The notes under the pieces are model-generated. The model was given only the letters and a program-made list of their open reading frames with translations. It searched no databases and had not been told where the DNA came from. From assembly GCA_021030915.1 (NCBI GenBank), contig JAGEMR010000006.1, forward strand, positions 1-64,000: a stretch of 64,000 nucleotides of DNA, given 5' to 3'. Numbering within the stretch: position 1 is the first letter of the stretch; each line of letters opens with the position of its first letter. The position numbers were made by a program, and so were the translations under genes. This DNA comes from Astrothelium macrocarpum. Taxonomy: Eukaryota; Ascomycota; Dothideomycetes; Trypetheliales; Trypetheliaceae. Shown piece after piece: positions 33,273 to 43,527 of this stretch.

Positions 33273-34091
33273 ATGGATTCTATGCGGGCACTGAATACAT
33301 CTCTTCCTCCTACGTCATCATCACAACGACAAGCTTCGCAGCCGCCTGAGCAGTTACTGCAAGCCTTCAAATCCGCGGCACTTTCCGTGACCAATCTTTA
33401 CAAGACCGCTGCAGCCGAACAATCTCAGGCTCGTGCTGCTGGATACCAAGATGCTCTGGATGATTTGTTATCCTTTCTTGACAAGGAGAATCTCGGACTG
33501 GACGACGGTGAAGGATGGAGGGTCCGGCAATGGGCCACAGAGCGCTTGTACAATAGAGTGCCCGGACAGAACGTCAGTGATACGGACGAAGAAAGCGAAG
33601 AGCAGAAGCGAGCGCGGAGTAGCTCTCCAACAGTAAATCGAAAGGACAGTCGGGACGAGTTGGGGCAAAGCCAGGTGCTCAGCTCAGATTCTTCAGCACG
33701 TACCGGATCTGCTCCGCCGACTTCAGGAGCGCCACAAACAAATTCAAATGGACAGCAGAGGAGAGGCAGTCCCGTGAGAACCGAGGCCTTTACTTTCCGC
33801 TCATCGCATCCTTACCCTCAAACGACGGACGTTGATATGGACGCTACGAACAACACTACAAGTTCAACCCCGGCACTACGTCTCGAAGTCTTACCGAGAA
33901 ACCCACGCAACTCTCCACGTCATCGTCAAAATTCCAGAACAAACCATCGAAACCCCAGTTCGGTTACTTCTCTCGGATCTGGAGCTGGACAAAAGCGAAA
34001 AGTACCCTTTCAAGACTTCTTTGACATAGGCGGATTTTTCAACGACAAAGACACCTCTAATGGCGGTGCCAAGCGAGGACGATATGCATGA
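33273..34091 (+). CDS. HAPSTR1 (C16orf72)-like stress-signalling protein, 272 aa
   Basis: Single coding exon with a probable intron in the 5' UTR. Residues ~28-95 include FKSAALSVTNLYKTA followed by a GYQDALDDLLSFL helix and an acidic GLDDGEGW turn. This matches the conserved helical core of the HAPSTR1/C16orf72 family (DUF4588), in which an 'F-x-x-A-A-x-A-V-T-x-L-Y-K' block stands out. The rest is low-complexity Ser/Asn/Arg. The C terminus is basic (KRGRYA), reminiscent of the KRNR-type tail of animal homologues and possibly a nuclear signal. Animal HAPSTR1 partners the HUWE1 ubiquitin ligase in stress responses; whether this holds in fungi is not known to me. The annotation relies on the short core block. 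Confidence 0.68.
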   Translation: MDSMRALNTSLPPTSSSQRQASQPPEQLLQAFKSAALSVTNLYKTAAAEQSQARAAGYQDALDDLLSFLDKENLGLDDGEGWRVRQWATERLYNRVPGQNVSDTDEESEEQKRARSSSPTVNRKDSRDELGQSQVLSSDSSARTGSAPPTSGAPQTNSNGQQRRGSPVRTEAFTFRSSHPYPQTTDVDMDATNNTTSSTPALRLEVLPRNPRNSPRHRQNSRTNHRNPSSVTSLGSGAGQKRKVPFQDFFDIGGFFNDKDTSNGGAKRGRYA

Positions 34092-34569
34092 AAGACGCAA
34101 CCTTTTCCTGTTTCAACGTTTCTTCTAGCGACGCGAGCGAGGTGCATATCCGGTTACATTACCCAGGGGTTGGCGGACGGTTGACATGTGGCATGGCAAG
34201 GAGTTGAGACGATACAGTGGTCTGCGATTTTTAATATCTTTAACGTATAGCATAATACAAGTCCTGCCACACCGTTTTTGTGGCCGGGTCGAAGCATACA
34301 AGTCTTCCAAGATCTGTCGTTCAAATCTGTGAACAAGACAGTTCCAATTCCTCCTTTCCTATCACATTCACGCACTCGTCACTGGATGTGGCCAGTGAGA
34401 ACACTAATATTCCAAGATGCCTTCACCAGAGTATCCTGTCATTTTCCCTCTTCACATGAATAGGCCGATGGAAGCAGACATTAATTAATATCACGCTCGA
34501 CTGTTTTCATCTGCTTTGCCAATGTCACAGCCATCAAAGACTCGTGACTTCCTTTGATCCAGTGCAATT
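34092..34569. other. Convergent intergenic interval
   Basis: The interval lies between the 3' ends of the HAPSTR1-like gene and the DMAC1-like gene. Short frames only; nothing recognised. Confidence 0.55.
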
Positions 34570-34928
34570 TCAGTTCACAAGCCTGTAGAAGCCCAATAGA
34601 CCAAGAGTCACTGCCAATCCCTGTATACCGAATCTTCTGGACTTCATCCCCAGTAACCTGCTATTCTTTAGGATTTCCGCTTCTCGTTGCCGCAGTTGGT
34701 TCATGCCAGAAAAATAAGTGTAGGCCCCGAGACCCATGAAAGCGCCAGCTCCTAAAACGATAATTAGCGGTACTCTCTTTGTAAGACGAATGAGATTCTC
34801 GCAACTGAGAACTTACCCATGACTCTGCAGGAAAGGCAATCATAGTTCTCGCGGTCTTCCTGCAATGCGTTACGCAGCGTGTCGGCCTCGACAGGACGAG
34901 CAGGCACTGCTTCAGAACCCTTTGCCAT
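34570..34928 (-). CDS. DMAC1/DUF4536-like mitochondrial membrane protein, 97 aa
   Basis: Two exons (34928-34817 and 34751-34570) join in phase across a 65-bp intron (GTAAGT...TTTAG). The product starts MAKGSEAVPARPVEAD. It carries a DCLSC-x-VMGAGAFMGLGAYTYFSG segment: a C-x-x-C pair leading straight into a membrane helix. A second hydrophobic helix lies near the end (GLAVTLGLLGFYRL). A Cys pair before the first of two helices in a ~100-residue protein is typical of the DUF4536/DMAC1 family, whose human member supports assembly of the distal membrane arm of respiratory complex I. The exons are too short to stand out as long frames. Complex-I relevance in this fungus is inferred. Confidence 0.75.
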
Positions 34929-35119
34929 ATCCGCTGTGCATACCGTGAGCTTGAGATGCTGAGCAGGGTATATAATTTCATGTAGACAACATCATTAGTC
35001 AATAGAAATCTTCCATCAGTACCAAAGCTTGACAGCTGTGGTCACAGACCAGGCAGGTAAGCCGAACGACCTCAAAACATAACACTGAGGGGTCTGTTAT
35101 CCATTAATGTCTCCTGATC
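34929..35119. promoter_or_regulatory. Compact divergent promoter (DMAC1-like / AP-3 mu)
   Basis: Only 191 bp separate the two start codons, which point away from each other, so the promoters must share or overlap this DNA. No specific binding motif is claimed. Confidence 0.5.
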
Positions 35120-36863
35120 ATGAGCGCCATAGAAGCGCTTTATATTATTGACGAGCACAAGTGAGATTCCCAAGTACCGGCTACTCCATACCTGACTAAC
35201 AAATTTCAAAAGTAATCCCATATTAGAACACATCTATACTGGTCGTCCTCCTTCGGCCAAAATTCTGGTACCATTATGGCTTGCTCACCCAGACCCGCGA
35301 CCCTCTGTAATCTATCTCGCAAATACCAATCCTCCTACAATTCTGCATTCACTCATTCAAGATCGCCTACTGTTTCTATCGCCCTGCTCTGAAGATACCG
35401 AACCTCTCGTCGTGCTGGAATTCCTCCATCGCGTTGCTGATGCGATCGAAGAGTTCCTGGGCTCGCCACTCCTGGCATCTAAGATTGAGAATTCATACGA
35501 TGTCGTCGCTCAACTGCTCACAGAAATTTGCGATGCGGGTATAGTGTGCAATACAGAGCCTGACGCTCTGCGAGACGCAGTGGAAGCACCAAGCTGGATG
35601 AAGAGTTTGGTCGGAGGCTTGGGACTGCCGGCAGCATCCCCAGCACTTACGCCTTCATCCTCGAGTTTCTCCCTTCAGAAACCTCCGCTCCGCCAGACAC
35701 TTCCGAATTCAGGGTCAGCGATTCCCTGGCGTCGTGCCAATGTTCGCCACACGTCTAATGAAATGTACGTGGATATTGTGGAGACTTTGTCCGTCATAGT
35801 AGCCCCATCAGGACGTTATCTCTCAGCCATAGCAAATGGCTCAATAGCATTCACGTGCAAGGTCTCTGGCGTGCCGGATTTGCTTCTGATCCTTACCTCT
35901 CCGGGTGGTAAAATGGGCATTGAGAAAGCCTTTGAGTTGCCTGTGTTCCACCCTTGTGTGCGTCTGGTAAGATGGCGAGAGCGACCGGGCGAGCTCAGCT
36001 TCATTCCTCCAGATGGACGATTCGTTCTTGCTGGTTACGAAGTCAACCTTCTCCCTTCTCAGGCCTTCACCAATGGTGGAAATACATCAGCAAGTCTCCA
36101 GCTACCCGCTTCTATCGAAGTACATACCTCGCTTGGACCAACTGGTTCAGATTTTGAAGTCCACCTCACGCTATCGAATCGATTCTCTTCGAGCACCAGC
36201 ACCAGCTCAACGACATCATCCACCTCTACCCTTCAGTCATCACGGCCTGGTTCCACCGGCGGCTTCCGTAGCAACTCTACAAACACCAGCGCAAACCCCA
36301 CGGTTCAAGATCTAGTCGTCAGCATACCTTTACCCAGTACAGTACGCAATCTGAGCGAATTGAGACCTTCACGCGGTGAGGCACATTATGCGCCTGGTGA
36401 CGGAGCCATAGAATGGACGCTCCTTAGCAAAGACATGGCGAGTTTGAGTACAGCAGTGTTACGGTGCACACTTGTCGGTCTTGCGGGCGAAGAAGATGAT
36501 GGTGCAATCAATGGAATGGAAATGCGGACCGACACGTATGATTATGATGAGAATGAAGATGGCGTTGGGGCAAGCTCATACCAAGCCGCAACGGATACGA
36601 GCAGCAAACGCCGAGAGCAACCCAGCAAAATGCAGGATGTGCAAGACGATCGAGACATGAGAAAAGTAAGACAGAATGCGACTCTTATGCCTTCATCCGC
36701 GAATTTGAGCTTCAAGGTAAAGGGCTGGTTAGCTAGTGGGATTAAAGTAGATAGCCTAGTCATCAACACAAAGGCGAGTCGTGGTCTAGGAGCAGGCGTG
36801 ACGCCGTATAAGGGCGTCAAGTACTTGACTGCGAGCAAACATGGTGTAGAGGTTCGATGCTAG
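35120..36863 (+). CDS. apm3: AP-3 adaptor complex mu subunit, 563 aa
   Basis: Exon 1 (35120-35160) encodes MSAIEALYIIDEHN. A 52-bp intron (GTGAGA...AAAAG) leads to exon 2 (35213-36863), which continues NPILEHIYTGRPPS. The N-terminal longin-like domain (about 1-145) is followed by a Ser-rich linker. The mu homology domain starts near NEMYVDIVETLSVIVAPSG and runs to the C terminus. The mu domain is interrupted by a Ser/Thr-rich insert (about 350-400) and an acidic linker. AP-3 sorts cargo from Golgi or endosomes to the vacuole; the mu subunit reads tyrosine-based signals. Single-domain stonin-like proteins are excluded by the longin half. The first exon is only 41 bp and easily missed. Confidence 0.9.
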
Positions 36864-37158
36864 GAATGAGATACCCTTTTGAAATGAATCTTCCTTGACA
36901 GTATTGAGCTACAAACATGCAATGGTTGGAATAAAGCCTGGAAGCTCTGCAGCTTTCAGTTCACTTGCTTCGAGACTCCCCTGATACACGTATTATGTTA
37001 ACACGTCTGCAACTGAAATTGTTGAGACATCTTTCGAAGTTGGTATGCATCCTTTTATATCGTCTTTATGATACAAAGTAAAACCTCCAATATGTCAGTC
37101 TTTTGTCAATTTCAGGTCTATCCAGTTATAGCAATGTCTTCCCGTCAATAGTGGCTGA
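36864..37158. other. Convergent intergenic interval
   Basis: About 295 bp between the 3' ends of AP-3 mu and the cytochrome oxidase subunit gene. Nothing recognised. Confidence 0.55.
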
Positions 37159-37596
37159 TTATGCCTGCCCCAAAGCTTTCGACCTCTGCTCTTCAAGCTT
37201 CGCGTAAAATTTATCGCGTTTGCGGACCTCTGGGATGTGAAATCCTATGAATTCAATAAGAAGATGATTCCGTGTTTTACAAATTCGAATAGTGTGAATG
37301 TTGAGAGGCCGCTCGAGTTGCAAGAAATCTGGGTTTTGAGCGCTTTACGTACCGTACCACCATAGATAGGCGGAGGAGACACCAAGACCTATGGCAGTAA
37401 TTAGCAAGAGCACAGACAACAGAGCCATACGCAATTGTAAAGTAAGAGGCGTAAGACATAAGACATACCCATAGCGACACTGAGATCAAGGACAACACCT
37501 CGTCGGAGCATCTGGAACGACTCAATCAACAATGCAATTGCGGTGACGGAGGAAACAGGGCGTAACCCTTACGCCAGTAATTGGTTTGATAGCCAT
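37159..37596 (-). CDS. cox9: Cytochrome c oxidase subunit VIIa (Cox9-like), 62 aa
   Basis: Four tiny exons (37596-37573, 37511-37469, 37388-37353 and 37244-37159) with introns of 61, 80 and 108 bp; all junctions keep phase. The product reads MAIKPITG|MLRRGVVLDLSVAMG|... with one membrane helix (LGVSSAYLWWYGFHIP) and a charged tail (RKRDKFYAKLEEQRSKA). This is the classic fungal subunit VIIa architecture: a basic N-terminal MLRR block, one helix, then a YAKLE tail in the intermembrane space. It belongs to complex IV in the inner mitochondrial membrane. The exons are shorter than ordinary frame-length cut-offs. A 24-bp first exon is unusual, but GTAAGG directly follows the phase-0 GGC. Confidence 0.87.
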
Positions 37597-38381
37597 TATG
37601 ACGAGAATTTAGAGGACTCAATGGCAAATTCCGGCCGTAGGAGCCGCTTTCGGTACGAAGAGGAGTTTTGGAGATTGGACTTTATTGAAGATGGTGATGG
37701 TTGGGTAGGGTAAGGTAGCTCATTGGCTTACCTAATCAGCAAACATCGAGCTTTTAAGCACCCAGAATCTTAAACAAGCAAGGACATGTTAAAACAGTTT
37801 AATCCTCCAAAATCAACCCCCTACCTTCGCGAACTTAATATCGATCGCGAACTCAATCTCGATCGCGAACATGGTTTTTTTGGGCTACAATGACGTTCTT
37901 TGGAAATGGCCTATACTTCTAATTTAAGTTCTTGGCATCTCCATGCCTAGAATGACTGTCCTTAGTCTTTTTAGTTCATGTTAATGACGTATCAGAAACC
38001 CATTCGACAAAGAAACGCACGTCCTTAATTTAGAAAGTATCATTGTGCCCTGTCCGTGGCTGGTGGCTGATTGAAAGGATAACAAAGCGAGCTGAGGAAT
38101 ACTTGATTGAACATACCGGAAACAATGTAATAAAGAGTCATTGAATAATGTATATCTAGGAAAGCAAAAGATTTTTAAATTACCTTTTTCTCATCATTTT
38201 CGCTTCTACCAGACAGCACAAAAATCTTGTTCGCCTTTTCTGTGGTTTGCTGGCAAATCATCTCTCCACATCAGATTCGCATTCGCCATCTTTTTTTGAT
38301 CATTCACCCAGTCCATTACGTTCAGCAAGCACGTTCCAGTCTCGTTCAGCATAGCCCAATACCTCATTAAGATCCATCAAG
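37597..38381. other. Divergent upstream region (Cox9 / zinc-knuckle gene)
   Basis: 785 bp between divergent genes. It carries a small CGCGAAC repeat at 37828-37870. The ~200 bp before 38382 are pyrimidine-rich, as expected for a fungal promoter and leader. No gene. Confidence 0.5.
37828..37870. repeat. 18-bp tandem repeat, about 2.4 copies
   Basis: Units CGCGAACTTAATATCGAT and CGCGAACTCAATCTCGAT are followed by a third partial unit, CGCGAAC. Each contains an ATCGATCGCGA-type palindromic core. Spacing and palindromy would suit a transcription-factor site cluster, but no factor is identified. Confidence 0.6.
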
Positions 38382-39722
38382 ATGGGGAAGGTCTTCAGGC
38401 ACCAAAACCGCAATAATCGTAATAATCATAACGGCCAAAACAGTGGCAACAGCAATGTCAACAACCACCGCCGTTCTTACCCCGACCACAGCCAGAACCA
38501 GAACAACAATGATCGTAATACTAACCGTAACAATCAAGGTGGTCCAGGTGGAAACGGGTCTGATAGGAAATGCCATATTTGCGGACAAACTGGTCACAAA
38601 GCAGTCAATTGCCCAAGCAAGAACAACAAGAACAACAACAATCGCCGCAATAGCAGAGTCGGCAAGCCGCAATTCAACAACAACAAAAGCCAGGGACAAA
38701 ACGGTCGAAACTCGCAGAGCCCATGGTGTTCCTGGTGTAAAAAAGACAACCATTCCACCGAGAATTGCCGTTTCCCTCCCACGATCTGCTGGAACTGTCT
38801 CAAAAAGGGTCACGAGAAAGATGAATGTCGCGATAAAAACCCATACCTTCCTATTGAGCGGGACTCCAATGGGAACTGTAACTGGTGCCATGCGCCTTGG
38901 CACGCCGGCAAGCAATGCCTCGACCGTCAGATCGAAGAGCGCTCAGCCCGCGATGCCCACCAAGACCACCCCATGAGCAACATCTCCAGCAGACAATCAC
39001 CCGAAGTCATCCAATCCATCGCCGCGCCACCACCCGCACCCGCCGAGCATTCCACCTACCAACCCACCAACCCCCTCGCCTCCATGACCAACCAAGCCTG
39101 GGGCCCCCGCGTCTACGCTGCAAACCCCACCCAACACACCCACCACCGGCTAACCTGCGAAACCTGCCACTCCCCCACCCACCGCACCACCGAATGCTTC
39201 TCCCTCTCCCCCTGCACCGCATGCCACTCGCCCTTCCACACGCGCGCCCACTGCGCCGACATCGCCGCAGCCCAGCCGTTCCTCAAGCCCACCGTGACGC
39301 TGTGGCAGAAGCGGCCGGAGCACGCCGGGCCATGCGCGCCGCGCTACTGCGTCTACTGCAACACGACGGCGCACGCGAGCGAGGCGTGCGGCGACGAGGC
39401 CGCGCAGGCCGCGCATCTCGTCTCCGCGCTACGCTGCGCGCAGTGCGGCAAGCGCGGGCACGGCGAGGCTACGTGCTTGAACCCCGTCGCGCAGTGGGGG
39501 GGGCCGCCGACGTTGCAGAATCTACGTGAGCAGGATTGGTGCGCCGCGTGGTTGGCGGGGTGGCGGCCTGCGTGCAGTCGGTGTGAGTTTGCGATGGAGG
39601 TGTTGGATGTGGCGAGTGGGGAGGTGGATGTGGCGATGGGGGGGTGTGTGTCGGGGAGGTTGTTTATTCCCGCGGATGGGTGTAGTGAGAGCGTGGTTTG
39701 GTGGGTGAAGATGGATTGTTGA
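38382..39722 (+). CDS. Protein with eight CCHC zinc knuckles and Asn-rich N terminus, 446 aa
   Basis: Single exon. Residues ~8-60 and 80-115 are Asn/Gln/Arg/Gly-rich, prion-like. Eight perfect C-x2-C-x4-H-x4-C knuckles follow: CHICGQTGHKAVNC, CSWCKKDNHSTENC, CWNCLKKGHEKDEC, CNWCHAPWHAGKQC, CETCHSPTHRTTEC, CTACHSPFHTRAHC, CVYCNTTAHASEAC and CAQCGKRGHGEATC. Such knuckles bind single-stranded RNA or DNA, so an RNA-binding role is likely; retroviral-Gag-like origin is unlikely because no matrix, protease or RT region is present. The C terminus (about 385-446) has further Cys residues but no full knuckle. Composition runs from A/C-rich (poly-Asn) to C-rich (38930-39300) to strongly G-rich (39480-39720). 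The target is unknown. Confidence 0.9.
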   Translation: MGKVFRHQNRNNRNNHNGQNSGNSNVNNHRRSYPDHSQNQNNNDRNTNRNNQGGPGGNGSDRKCHICGQTGHKAVNCPSKNNKNNNNRRNSRVGKPQFNNNKSQGQNGRNSQSPWCSWCKKDNHSTENCRFPPTICWNCLKKGHEKDECRDKNPYLPIERDSNGNCNWCHAPWHAGKQCLDRQIEERSARDAHQDHPMSNISSRQSPEVIQSIAAPPPAPAEHSTYQPTNPLASMTNQAWGPRVYAANPTQHTHHRLTCETCHSPTHRTTECFSLSPCTACHSPFHTRAHCADIAAAQPFLKPTVTLWQKRPEHAGPCAPRYCVYCNTTAHASEACGDEAAQAAHLVSALRCAQCGKRGHGEATCLNPVAQWGGPPTLQNLREQDWCAAWLAGWRPACSRCEFAMEVLDVASGEVDVAMGGCVSGRLFIPADGCSESVVWWVKMDC

Positions 39723-40074
39723 GGTGAGTAACAGGCAGGTAATGGTGGAGACCGTATGCAGGACATGGGGTCTTTTCTTGGTTTTGGATGATTTACCCGT
39801 TTGCGCTAATTCTGATTTAATGGTATTCAGAGTTAATACTAGAATTTCATTTCGCTCCAACTTCCGATTTAATTGGTACTGTACAGGTATGTAAGCCCCT
39901 TGACTTGCTAATCAACCAAATGTCCAGATAGGCCGACAATATCATTCGCCACAGGATTCCACTAAAAAGACGTTTTTTCGTATTGGTATCATAAATAATT
40001 GTCGTGGTCTTCAAAAGCAGCCGACCATCCCATAAACTAAGATCAACAAAAGTAGAGGATGCCCATGCCGGCGC
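39723..40074. other. Convergent intergenic interval
   Basis: The interval lies between the 3' ends of the zinc-knuckle and aldehyde dehydrogenase genes. Nothing recognised. Confidence 0.55.
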
Positions 40075-41914
40075 TTACAGCCTTGATTGTCGTAGCAAAT
40101 ACTGCCTAAGCCCGAGTGCCACTATAAAATCAGTAAGTCAGCTTCTCGTTCCAATCAACCTCCCCAAAAACTAAATGTCTCAACTCACAAATGGCAACAA
40201 GGATATACCTTCTGACCGCACCATTTGTGCTTCCGCTTCCTAAAGTCAGCAACCAGCTCAATAGCGGGATCCTGACGCGACCTTGACGGTCAAAATTCGG
40301 CTTCATATCGTTCATGAATTGAAACTGCTTAATCTTGCCAGCGTATGGTGGATAACGGATGTTGAGCAGGCCTTCCATCCAGCCTGGGGTGGTGGTGTAA
40401 GAGCGACGGTGCGTAAAGCAGTCGAAGGACGCTCTACCACGATAGGCACCAGAGCCTGAAGACCCAATGCCACCGAACGCGAGGGTCGGGATTGCGGCAT
40501 GGTAAAAACCGCTACAGAATAGATTAGCATCTAATATACACATTGGCCGGAGACTGCATTTCAATTCATACTCATTGATGGATGCGCCACCCGAGCGGGT
40601 CTCATTGAGAACTTTCATCGTCTCCTGCTTGTTTCCAAAAGGGTAGATGCCCAGCGGTGTATCGTGTACTTCATTTGCCAATCTGATAGCTTCGTCCAGG
40701 TTGTTGACGGGGTAGATTGGAATTAAAGGTCCAAAGCTCTCATCCACCATGAGCGAATCCGTTGGATCGTCAACCTGCACAACAGTAGGCTCCAAAAACT
40801 TTTCCTTTTCATCCATGGTACCTCCAAGCAAAATCTTGCCACTGCTTTGATCCAGCATCTTCTTCAGACGCTGCCACTGTCGCTCGTTCACAATTCGTCC
40901 ATAATCCGGAGAGTTCTTGGCGCCCTCTGGAAAGAATTCCTTATTTGCCTTCTTGAGCTCTTCCAGGAACGCCGGAAGGATTTCCCGATCTATGAGTATG
41001 TAATTTTGCGATACACACACTTGTCCTGCGTTAAGTAGCTTGGCCCACAGCAGTCGTCGGGCTGCAAGTCTTGGATCCGCATGTTTCGTGATGATCGCTG
41101 GATTTCGACCTCCAAGTTCGAGAACGACAGGGGTAAGTGTCTCGGCAGCCTTCTTGGCAATGATGGTGCCCACGCCAGCACTGCCAGTGTAGAAAATCTT
41201 GTCCCATTTTTGGTCCAGTAAAGCCGTGGACTCGGGTACTCCGCCTTGAACGACGGTGTATGCGGAAGGATCAAGATAGTCTTTGATGATTCTTTCCATG
41301 ACCGCTGCAGCTGCGGGAGAGTTTTCACTGGGTTTTAGGACAGCAGTGCAACCGGCAGCAATGGCACCAATGAAGGGGCCGAGAGAGAGTTGGATAGGGA
41401 AATTATAAGCACTGGAGGGCATGGCTATGTGAGCTGGATAATGACGAAAAATCATCGCAACAAATAGGAATTATATCACATACCCAATGATCAGAACAGC
41501 ACCTACGGGATCTTTCTTGATCTTCGGGGACATCGGTTTGTTCATTAGTGAAATGTCTGGCGCGCTCTCATCTTTGACCCATTTGGAAAGATTCTTGCAC
41601 ATGAAAAGAATGTCATTTTCGCACCAACCGAGTTCAGTGAGATAAGTTTCGAATTGGGACTTGCCCAGATCACGTTTGCATGCCTCGAGCACCGCAGCCT
41701 CATTGTCTTTGAGACTAAGAAAACAAATGTCAAGGTGCACTTTGGCTGGATTAGGAGCTGTGGGAAAAGCTTACCCCCAATAGAGCTTGCGCAATTGCGT
41801 AAGTCGATATTCGACTGATCTTGTCTTGTGCGTGTGGAATGAGTTGCGGATCCCACTGACAATAGTCGGAATACTGTCAATGGCAGTATGTTGAAATTCT
41901 GGAATCTTTTCCAT
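40075..41914 (-). CDS. Class-3 (fatty-aldehyde type) aldehyde dehydrogenase, 526 aa
   Basis: Five exons (41914-41775, 41714-41484, 41411-40572, 40511-40189 and 40121-40075), all junctions phase-consistent. The substrate-activating Glu is E222 in VLELGG and the catalytic Cys is C256 in NAGQVCVS. FYTGSAGVG is the cofactor-binding block. The last exon creates a hydrophobic C-terminal segment (RRYILVAILALGLRQYLL), a likely tail anchor. Class-3 enzymes with such a tail (yeast Hfd1, human ALDH3A2) oxidise long-chain aldehydes to acids at ER, mitochondrial or lipid-droplet membranes. Hfd1 also acts in ubiquinone precursor supply. Two introns stay open in frame if unspliced, so a naive frame gives wrong internal and C-terminal sequence. 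Confidence 0.92.
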
Positions 41915-42362
41915 GGCACGCGCAATACAGCTACGGCTTATTGCTAGATGCTCCTAATCTCAATTCTCGAGCCTTGATGAAGTGCAAAAGTTTGACGTTC
42001 TACAGGATCAAAGGATTTGCGCGCTCTAGTATGAAAATCGAACCGAGCTAGCCGCGGTTTCACAAGGCAGCGCCCCTTACTCATGGACAGGACGCCTCTG
42101 TACATGGTGACGTGGGGCCTTGGCCCCAAGATGCCTCGGTGTTGCTGAAAAGCTGAACAGATTTCCACTGGCCCGTGCTCTTTACGGCTAGAAAGTGACC
42201 AGAGCTTCGGTTCTATCTTCTAAAATTGCGTTGCTTCATATTCGTAGGAGAAAAAGATTGCTTCGTCCGCAAATTAAAAGATGAATTGACACTTGAAAAG
42301 ATGTCGACCTTGCGTAACTGTGTTCACCCCACGTCGTGAGAGACAGTAGTGGTGCCAGTCCT
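41915..42362. other. Intergenic interval
   Basis: 448 bp upstream of the dehydrogenase and downstream of the next minus-strand gene. No gene or motif recognised. Confidence 0.55.
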
Positions 42363-43527
42363 CTATATACGCTCCCGATCTAGGTACAAATTTTTAGATT
42401 CCGCCCCATCTGTTTCAGTCTCCTCAAAAGTACCATTCGAACGCCGCAGATATCTAAATCCTCGTCGGTACGCTTGGGTTGATAACTTGCGGACCATAAT
42501 AACAACGCAAACCATTAAAATCATGTACAAGAAAGGATGACGATCTGCATTCCACGAAAAAGAGTTCCAACTATGCATAAAAGTCCCCTTTTTACCATAG
42601 CGGTCCCAGTCCCAGTCCCTAAATGGAACATGGTGACGGCTACCATGAGAGTGCAACGAGCTTTTCGTATCGTGACATGTTTGGCTCTTATCCTTGGGAC
42701 GAGCCTCGCAGCGATCAAGTAACTGGATGTCCTTAATTTGCAAACAGCGTCGAAAGTGCTCCCGTTCAAGGACAAGCCGGATTATCTGCTGATCCAGAGC
42801 ATCTAAAAAGAAGTTACGACGCGAAGCATTGCGAAAGTAGCTGATGCCGATGACGTCAAAAGAGAGATATGTGCGTCTAGATCCACGAGCAGATTGAATT
42901 ATCTCATCGAATGAGAGACCGTACGTTCCAAATCGTGTCGATAGTTGCCATGAATCGTCCAACATTCGGAATTCGCCAATCTTTCCAAGGAGCTGCTGGG
43001 AAGCATTAGTCTGGATTTGGTAAGCTCGTATCCTGGAATTCTGCCGTCCTGACGGGTAAACTTGTTGCCCATTGAGTAACAGTGACTGCCGGTTAGGGGT
43101 CAATGTAAAGTTGAGAAGCTACAGTTATTTGTCAGCACGCAGTCAAGACATGGTACTGCTTTTACTTTGCAAATTGTTGTGGCATCAAAGAGTTTTTCTT
43201 TTTCTTGATCAAAGGGTTCGGATTTGATTGTCTTACAAGAGAATTTGGCCTGCCTGGCTGCTCGTATTCATCCCAAGTAAATGGGCTCCGGACGTCAAAG
43301 GGACACTTGAGACATTCGAGCTTAGCAATATAGCTAACACCATGCTTAATTTCGGTCACCGGACTAGCGGTTTCTGGGATTCCGAAACCATTTGCAAGAA
43401 GTTCGTCGTGTGTCAGGTCTGGCTGGACAGCCCAGGTCAAATCACGGGGATCGTCATATATATCGTAACCAGAAACAGAGAAGGCCCAGGATGCAAATAA
43501 AAGCAACCAAATATGCATAAATGACAT
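42363..43527 (-). CDS. Unrecognised secretory-pathway type I membrane protein, 348 aa
   Basis: Exons 43527-43237 and 43118-42363 join in phase 0 across a 118-bp intron (GTAAGA...TGTAG). A signal peptide (SFMHIWLLLFASWAFSVSG) is followed by an ectodomain with a single C-L-K-C pair near residue 77 and mixed beta-rich sequence. A membrane helix lies near residues 300-318 (FLYMILMVCVVIMV). A ~35-residue basic, Ser/Glu-rich cytoplasmic tail ends the protein. This is the layout of an ER/Golgi or plasma-membrane type I protein. I cannot name the family. Reading exon 1 into the intron would add a Lys-rich tail that is not expected to be real. Confidence 0.75.

Noticed and set aside
38382..39722. Zinc-knuckle gene as a retrotransposon Gag remnant
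   Set aside because: Eight knuckles with an Asn-rich head and no protease, reverse transcriptase, integrase or LTR nearby fit a host protein better.
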